In this document: piece by piece, positions 59,176 to 64,000 of the stretch
Position numbering within the stretch: position 1 is the first letter of the stretch
Layout of the letters: the number at the start of each line of letters is the position of its first letter
Source of the DNA: JAPWJZ01 sp965279315
Lineage (GTDB): Bacteria > Pseudomonadota > Alphaproteobacteria > Micavibrionales > UBA2020
Length of the DNA: 64,000 nucleotides
Assembly: GCA_965279315.1 (NCBI GenBank)
Contig: OZ257145.1
Span: 3,038,001-3,102,000 of the forward strand
Direction of reading: 5' to 3'
The notes under the pieces: generated by a model
Told to the model about the DNA's origin: nothing
Database searches by the model: none
Seen by the model: the letters and a program-made list of their open reading frames with translations, nothing else
Translations under genes and position numbers: made by a program

Positions 59176-60462
59176 ATGGGAAATATCACCGTCATCGGCT
59201 CGCAATGGGGCGACGAAGGCAAAGGCAAGATCGTGGACTGGCTGGCGGCGGAAGCCGATGTGGTCGTGCGGTTTCAGGGCGGGCATAACGCCGGCCATAC
59301 CCTTGTCGTGGGCGAGACCACCTACAAGCTCCACCTGCTCCCCTCCGGCGTTGTGCGCGGCAAGTTGTCTGTCATCGGCAACGGCGTCGTGGTCGACCCC
59401 TGGGCGCTGCTGAAAGAAATCGAGCGCCTGACCGGCCAAGGCCTGACCATCACGCCCGATAACCTGATCGTATCCGAAAGCGCGACGCTGATCCTGCCCG
59501 TCAACGCATCGCTCGATAAAGCGCTGGAGGAAGCGCGCGGCAATGCCAAGATCGGCACGACCGGCCGCGGCATCGGCCCTGCCTATGAAGATACCGTTGG
59601 CCGCCGCGCCTTGCGCATGTGCGATCTTGCGCATCCCGAGACGCTGAAGGCAAAAGTTGAAAAACTCGCCTTCTATTACAACGCGCTTTACAAAGGCCTC
59701 GGCGCGGCACCGTTCAATGTCGAGGAGTTGGTGGCGCAGTTGCAGGAAGTCGCACCGAAGATTTTGCCGCATGTCGCCCCCGCCTGGCGCGTGCTGGATG
59801 ACGCAAAAACCGCCAAGAAAACTGTGCTATTCGAAGGCGCGCAGGGCGTGATGCTGGATGTCAACCACGGCACTTATCCGTATGTCACATCGTCCAACAC
59901 CATCGCGGCGCAGGCGGCGATCGGTGCGGGCGTGGGCGCGGACCAGATGGGCTATGTGCTCGGCATCACCAAGGCCTATTCCACGCGCGTCGGCTCCGGG
60001 CCTTTCCCGACCGAATTGTTCGATGCGGTGGGCGATACGCTGACCGAGCGCGGCCATGAATTCGGCACCACGACAGGCCGCCGCCGCCGCTGCGGCTGGT
60101 TCGACGCCGTGCAGGTGAAGCAGGCCGTCAAAATCTGCGGCATCAAGGGCATCGCGCTCATGAAGCTCGACGTGATGGATACGCTGTCGGAAGTGAGCAT
60201 CTGCACCGGCTACACCGCCAACGGCAAGCATTACGATTACATTCCGGCATCGGAAGATTTACAGGCGCAGCTGAAGCCCGTCTATGAAACCATGCCCGGC
60301 TGGCAGACCCCGCTGCGCGGTGTGCGCAAGCTCTCCGACCTCCCCTCCAAAGCCCTCAAATACATCCACCGCCTCGAAGAACTCACCGGCGTCGAAGCCG
60401 TCATCATCTCCACGAGCCCGGAGCGGGATGACACGATCAGGGTGAAGGAGATTTTGGGGTGA
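59176..60462 (+). CDS. purA: Adenylosuccinate synthetase
   Basis: This 428-residue enzyme joins aspartate to IMP using GTP, the first committed step to AMP. Signature parts are GSQWGDEGKGKIVDWLA, FQGGHNAGHTLVV and GVGADQMGYVLGITKAYSTRVGSGPFPTEL. AGGGAA before the ATG supports the start. It uses IMP, the same branch point that an IMP dehydrogenase would use, which makes the disabled GuaB-like protein in this window more striking. Its stop overlaps the next gene by 4 bases (GTGA). Confidence 0.96.
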   Translation: MGNITVIGSQWGDEGKGKIVDWLAAEADVVVRFQGGHNAGHTLVVGETTYKLHLLPSGVVRGKLSVIGNGVVVDPWALLKEIERLTGQGLTITPDNLIVSESATLILPVNASLDKALEEARGNAKIGTTGRGIGPAYEDTVGRRALRMCDLAHPETLKAKVEKLAFYYNALYKGLGAAPFNVEELVAQLQEVAPKILPHVAPAWRVLDDAKTAKKTVLFEGAQGVMLDVNHGTYPYVTSSNTIAAQAAIGAGVGADQMGYVLGITKAYSTRVGSGPFPTELFDAVGDTLTERGHEFGTTTGRRRRCGWFDAVQVKQAVKICGIKGIALMKLDVMDTLSEVSICTGYTANGKHYDYIPASEDLQAQLKPVYETMPGWQTPLRGVRKLSDLPSKALKYIHRLEELTGVEAVIISTSPERDDTIRVKEILG

Positions 60463-61091
60463 CAAATATCAGGCTTGCGCGCCTTTACATTGCATCAATG
60501 TTTTTGGCCGCAGGCTTGATAATTCCGGCTAATGCCGCCGTGCCACCTCAAACTGAAATTAAAGAAGTGGCAAGAGAGCCTGCATGCGTGACATTAAAAC
60601 AATCCGTAGTGTCTATGATTAACGGCATCTACAGCGATCAAGACAAAACGGCTGTTGAAGTGAGAAATGAATGCGCAAGCGATATTAAGATTGATAAAAT
60701 CATGCTTGCGCTTGAGGGAAAAACACAAAGCCCATACACTCATAAATATGACGCTGCCGTAAGTCATGTTAATGAGTATTTCTGGCTAAAATATTCGGTT
60801 ACCGCACAACCATGCCTATTTCCAATGAAGCAAGCAACAGCGCTTCCGGTCGCCTGCAGCAGTATGGTTATACCTGCTGGTGGTAACTTGGTTTTACCCA
60901 TGCAATACGGTAGTTCGTTTTCGATGAGCGGAAAATCGCTGAACGAGAATGAAAAATTTGATGTACGCGTAGATGGATACGCGCTCAATCCTGACCGCAT
61001 AAAGACGCCACTTGAAGAAATGGAAGACATTAGTAAACGCAACCGCAAAAAAACTGGCGTTTCAGAAGAGCCTCAACTTAAGAAAGAATAA
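60459..61091 (+). CDS. Exported protein of unknown function coupled to purA
   Basis: This 210-residue protein has a signal peptide (MTNIRLARLYIASMFLAAGLIIPANA) and a mature part with five or so cysteines (CVTLKQSVV, ECASDIKIDK, QPCLFPMK, VACSSMVI). The pairing of cysteines suggests disulfides in the periplasm. No family recognised. The GTG start overlaps the purA stop, and composition is much more AT-rich than purA. A link in function to purine synthesis is unlikely; coupling probably only gives it expression. Confidence 0.7.
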   Translation: MTNIRLARLYIASMFLAAGLIIPANAAVPPQTEIKEVAREPACVTLKQSVVSMINGIYSDQDKTAVEVRNECASDIKIDKIMLALEGKTQSPYTHKYDAAVSHVNEYFWLKYSVTAQPCLFPMKQATALPVACSSMVIPAGGNLVLPMQYGSSFSMSGKSLNENEKFDVRVDGYALNPDRIKTPLEEMEDISKRNRKKTGVSEEPQLKKE

Positions 61092-61095
61092 TCAA

Positions 61096-61386
61096 ATGAG
61101 CTGGAAACCCTGCCCCTCCCCGAAACCCGGTGACGTGATCCGGTGGAAGGAACCGCTGCTGGCGGAGCCCACGCAAAAGCGGGGCAAGCGCGACGCGATT
61201 GGCGAGCAGGCGGTGGTGGCCGCTGTCAGCTCGACCGATGAATTCGTGGTGATGCTGGTGGAGGAAGTGAAGCTGCTGTCCTTCACGACCGAGACCGAGC
61301 CGAAGCTCAACCTCCGCCCCGGCGACGCCATCCGCCGCCGCAAGGCCTCGCTGCAGGCCGGCAAGTGCGAGAAGCGCGGCGAGTAA
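61096..61386 (+). CDS. Small basic hypothetical protein (96 residues)
   Basis: This 96-residue basic protein starts MSWKPCPSPKPGDVIRWKEP and has a second PGDAIRRRK half (about residue 78). The two PGDxIR segments could mark a repeated small beta-barrel-type fold. No signal peptide or membrane segment. Its base composition is GC-rich like the core genome, unlike the gene before it. The ATG at 61096 is 4 bases after the upstream stop. Confidence 0.65.
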   Translation: MSWKPCPSPKPGDVIRWKEPLLAEPTQKRGKRDAIGEQAVVAAVSSTDEFVVMLVEEVKLLSFTTETEPKLNLRPGDAIRRRKASLQAGKCEKRGE

Positions 61387-61403
61387 GCTTTAGCCCCGCT
61401 CAC

Positions 61404-62123
61404 TTAACCTTTTGGCCGCAGCGTGCTGCGCCCGCCGTCGACGTGCAACACCTGCCCCGTGATCCAGCCGGATGTATCGCCCAGCAAAAACGCGGCCATG
61501 GCGGCGGAATCATCGGCGCTGCCAAGGCGCGGGATGGGGTGCATTTTCTCGATCGCTTCGCGCAAGGGCGCGGATGACGTGAGCGGCGTCGCAATCGCCG
61601 TATCCGTCAGGCTGGGCGCAATCGCATTCACCCGCACCGCACCCGCCCATTCGGCGGCAAGCGCGCGCGTCAGCCCCTCGATCGCGCCCTTTGCCGTGCT
61701 GATGACCGTGTGATTGGCAAAGCCCTGCTGCACGGCGATAGATGAAAACAGCACCACGCTGCCCTTGCCCAGCTTCAGCGATTTTTCCAGCAGCCGCAGC
61801 GCACGGATCGCGCCCAGTACGTTCACTTCGTACGACCGCAGGTAATGATCTTCATTGGCGGCCTTCAGCGGCATCAGGTCGATGGAGCCGATGCAATAGG
61901 CAAAACCGGATAGCGGCTTGCCGTCGGTGAAATCGGCGAGCGCGGCGCTAATGCTGTCGTGTTTCGTCACATCGACCGCGCGGATATCGGCGGTTGCCGC
62001 CCGCAACGCGCTTGAGGCTTTATCCGGCTGGCGCATAGTGACGACGGGGTGATCGAGCCGCAACGCCAGCGCCTCCCCGATACCGCCATTTGCGCCCATC
62101 ACGATAAAATTCTGCTCCGGCAT
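61404..62123 (-). CDS. Short-chain dehydrogenase/reductase family protein
   Basis: This 239-residue protein has the SDR fold: a nucleotide site NFIVMGANGGIGEALA in place of TGxxxGIG, a VVLFSSIAVQQGFANHTVIS segment with the catalytic Ser, and an active-site part where TVISTAKGAIEG replaces YxxxK. The tyrosine is therefore missing from the usual YSASK place, and catalysis is uncertain. The C terminus GDTSGWITGQVLHVDGG is typical of SDRs. The start is the ATG at 62123; a longer frame lacks support. Confidence 0.82.
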   Translation of the reverse strand: MPEQNFIVMGANGGIGEALALRLDHPVVTMRQPDKASSALRAATADIRAVDVTKHDSISAALADFTDGKPLSGFAYCIGSIDLMPLKAANEDHYLRSYEVNVLGAIRALRLLEKSLKLGKGSVVLFSSIAVQQGFANHTVISTAKGAIEGLTRALAAEWAGAVRVNAIAPSLTDTAIATPLTSSAPLREAIEKMHPIPRLGSADDSAAMAAFLLGDTSGWITGQVLHVDGGRSTLRPKG

Positions 62124-62500
62124 TTTTTTCCGCGCTCCTGAAAAGAGTAAGCTCCCGCACCCCTGCAATATCCGCCATAAACACGCTCAAAATCCACAAA
62201 ACAGACGGGTCAGTGTGATTTACGTTGCGTCCGCTGAAGCCAAATATAATTCAAGCAATTGAAATAATTAGGTAATTTGTTGTAACACTCTGCAACAAGG
62301 AGTGACCCCGCAAAGCTGGCTTTTCCGGCCTGTATATTGCATATTGTTTAACAGCCGCGCAGGAATGGCGGCACTTTAAATGACTGAATTTTTTAGCTAA
62401 TTTGTTAGTTACTTTTGAAAGACCGCACGTTCCTGACGAAACCGCATGATATCACCGCCGCGTTCGTATCAAATATGAACCACCGGCTGAAAGGTTGAAA
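62124..62500. other. AT-rich intergenic region, divergent promoters
   Basis: This 377-base gap separates divergent genes. It has a long AT-rich centre (about 62255-62290 and 62385-62415) and a short inverted repeat TTGTTG / CAACAA (62277-62298). I see no tRNA or small gene. It likely holds promoters for the SDR gene on one side and the DUF3108 gene on the other. The leader of the latter could be long. Confidence 0.5.
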
Positions 62501-63379
62501 ATGGCACACGGATTTTACAAGACTGTCCTCTCCCTGAGCATCGCCGCCGTGATTGGCGCGATTGCCCCCGCACAGGCGCAGGAAGGCTACACGCCCCAGT
62601 ATCAAAACGTCGCCCTGCGCTATGACGTGGTGGAGCCGAAGAAACTCGGCCTGCGCTATGACGTCTATGCCGGCGGCCTCAAGGCGCTGAACGCGAACCT
62701 TGAACTCGACCTCACCAAGGAAGCCTACGACATCGGCCTGAAGGCTGAAACCGACGGCTTCATCGGCAGCATGTTCCCGTGGGAAGCACAGTATAAAACG
62801 TCCGGCCACAGCGAAGGCGGCGTGCTGATCCCCACCATCTCGACCTCCAGCTCCAGCTGGCGCAAATCGCTGAAGATGACGGAAATGCAGTATGACCCGA
62901 AAGGCAACCTGCTGAAAACCACCACCAAATCGGGCGAAAAGGTTGTCGTCAATAACGAGCCGAAAAAAGACCTCGCCAAAGACGCGGTCGATATGCTGAC
63001 CGGCGCGCTGCTGATGATGCAGAACGCGAAGAACACCGAGAAATGCGAAGGTTCTTTCCCCGTGTTCGACGGCAAGCGCCGCTTCAACATCAACCTGACC
63101 GATGACGGCCGCGAAGTGCTGGCGAAAAGCGATTATTCCAAATTCTCCGGCGATGCGCTGCGCTGCACGCTGAAGGTGGAGCCCGTCGCGGGCTTCAAGG
63201 CCAAGGACAGCGAGCGCGGCTGGATGGCCGTGCAGGCGCATACCGAATCCCGCAAGAAACTGCCGACCATCTGGTTCGCACGCCTCGAGGAACAGGGCCC
63301 TGTCGTCCCCGTGCGGATGGAAATCTCGTCCGAATACGGCGCAGTCGTGGCGCACCTGTCGGGCGCGGCGAAAAAGTAA
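62501..63379 (+). CDS. DUF3108 domain exported protein
   Basis: This 292-residue protein has a signal peptide (MAHGFYKTVLSLSIAAVIGAIAPAQAQ) and matches DUF3108 (LRYDVYAGGLKALNANLELD, MTEMQYDPKGNLLKTT, RFNINLTDDGREVLAKSDYS and RLEEQGPVVPVRMEISSEYG). The family is a beta-rich envelope protein of unknown role. The ATG at 62501 has a weak AAAGG upstream; a TTG 6 bases earlier is less likely. A terminator follows. Confidence 0.85.
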   Translation: MAHGFYKTVLSLSIAAVIGAIAPAQAQEGYTPQYQNVALRYDVVEPKKLGLRYDVYAGGLKALNANLELDLTKEAYDIGLKAETDGFIGSMFPWEAQYKTSGHSEGGVLIPTISTSSSSWRKSLKMTEMQYDPKGNLLKTTTKSGEKVVVNNEPKKDLAKDAVDMLTGALLMMQNAKNTEKCEGSFPVFDGKRRFNINLTDDGREVLAKSDYSKFSGDALRCTLKVEPVAGFKAKDSERGWMAVQAHTESRKKLPTIWFARLEEQGPVVPVRMEISSEYGAVVAHLSGAAKK

Positions 63380-63400
63380 GCCTTTAAGGCCGGAAAATGC

Positions 63401-63429
63401 AAAATCCCCGCTTCGGCGGGGATTTTTTT
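63401..63429 (+). terminator. Rho-independent terminator
   Basis: AAAATCCCCGC, loop TTCG and GCGGGGATTTTTTT give a stable stem with a UUCG tetraloop and a T-run, 22 bases after the DUF3108 gene. Confidence 0.92.
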
Positions 63430-63556
63430 ATGCCCGTTTCTGCACAAAATTTGCACAATTCACAGCCCGTTTTTTCGTGTAATCTGCTGCAACAAACTGT
63501 GACTTGAAGCGGTGATTCCAAACTGCTTTGTTGATGACGGGGGAACTTCGGATATC

Positions 63557-64000
63557 ATGACGGACAACAAGAAACTCGCCTGCATTATTCTGGCCGCCGG
63601 AAAAGGCACGCGCATGAAATCCGCGCTGCCCAAGCCGCTGCATGAAATCGCGGGCCGCAGCATGGTCGCCCATGCCATCGCGTCGTGCGAGGCACTGAAC
63701 CCCGAAAAGATCGTCGTCGTCATCGGCCCCGACATGCCGCAAATGCTGGACGCCGTGAAGCCGCACGCAACCGCCATACAGCTCGTTGCGAACGGCACGG
63801 GCGGCGCGGCGCTGGCTGCCAAAGACCATTTCAGGAATTTCGACGGCGATATCCTTGTCGTGTTTTCCGATACGCCGCTGGTCACATCGGAAACCATGCA
63901 GCGCATGGTCGATATCCGCCGCCAGCTGCCCGCGATTGGCCTCACCTATTCCGCCTTCAGCCCCGCCGATCCTGCCAAATATGGCCGCATGGTGATGGAT
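63557..64000 (+). CDS. glmU: GlmU N-terminal part (UDP-GlcNAc pyrophosphorylase), cut by the window end
   Basis: The frame opens at ATG 63557 (MTDNKKLACIILAAGKGTRM) and runs without stop to the window end (148 codons). The nucleotidyltransferase signature LAAGKGTRM, the following LPKPLHEIAG and the VFSDTPLV metal-site segment are clear. GlmU makes UDP-GlcNAc from glucosamine 1-phosphate for cell wall and lipid A. The C-terminal acetyltransferase half is beyond the window, so a single-domain uridylyltransferase cannot be excluded. NGTGGAA stands where most GlmU have GTGHA. Confidence 0.88.
   Translation, partial: MTDNKKLACIILAAGKGTRMKSALPKPLHEIAGRSMVAHAIASCEALNPEKIVVVIGPDMPQMLDAVKPHATAIQLVANGTGGAALAAKDHFRNFDGDILVVFSDTPLVTSETMQRMVDIRRQLPAIGLTYSAFSPADPAKYGRMVMD

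Overview
The window reads as a chromosomal stretch of an alphaproteobacterium with moderately high GC content. Its lineage signals are the lysC / ptsP / RodZ-like / ispG / prfA / prmC / DUF4167 block, the tyrS-anmK pair, the rpe-heparinase II/III pair, a double RsmB-type methyltransferase set and the DUF58 / BatA-DUF4159 cluster. I cannot place it below class level from sequence alone; a Rhodospirillales- or Micavibrio-like genome would fit.

Bases 1 to about 13.6 kb are accessory DNA. They hold a mobilisation module (MobC-like protein, MOBP-type relaxase and a small third gene), a roughly 1.1 kb largely gene-free stretch with inverted repeats that could hold an oriT, and a lipoprotein gene overlapping a 2504-residue secreted protein. 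That protein has a class-3-lipase-like head and 18 RTX-type modules. An IS30-family element closes the region. No type I secretion transporter is present in the window.

From about 13.7 to 24.3 kb a long minus-strand gene train carries, in transcription order, two small or unknown genes, rlmE, a GuaB-like protein, an RsmB-like methyltransferase, a DUF58 protein, a BatA/DUF4159 membrane protein and a GATase-like membrane protein. The GuaB-like protein keeps the IMP dehydrogenase fold and both CBS domains, but has lost the catalytic cysteine, the phosphate-binding GMGS loop and the RY flap. I regard it as the most surprising gene here.

From 24.4 to 33.7 kb lie small unknown genes, nhaA, a probable protein-glutamine deamidase behind an apparently leaderless promoter, a heparinase II/III family protein, rpe, a methyltransferase bracketed by two copies of a palindromic repeat, rsmB and chorismate mutase. 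From 33.7 to 49.8 kb lie a paired M16 peptidase operon, pgi, a prolyl oligopeptidase, a DEDDh exonuclease, lepA, an EF-hand protein, a Sel1 protein, tsaC/sua5, anmK, tyrS and an ankyrin protein. From 49.8 to 64 kb lie DUF4167, prmC, an unknown membrane protein, prfA, ispG, a RodZ-like gene, ptsP, lysC, purA, an SDR, a DUF3108 protein and the start of glmU.

Two patterns cut across the window. First, long palindromic repeats of one family occur at 30.1, 30.9 and 46.1 kb, with a fragment at 13.6 kb and an unrelated repeat at 53.1 kb; some supply the leader or ribosome binding site of a core gene. Second, several AT-richer orphan genes (membrane, exported or repeat proteins) are joined to core genes by stop/start overlaps or very short gaps.
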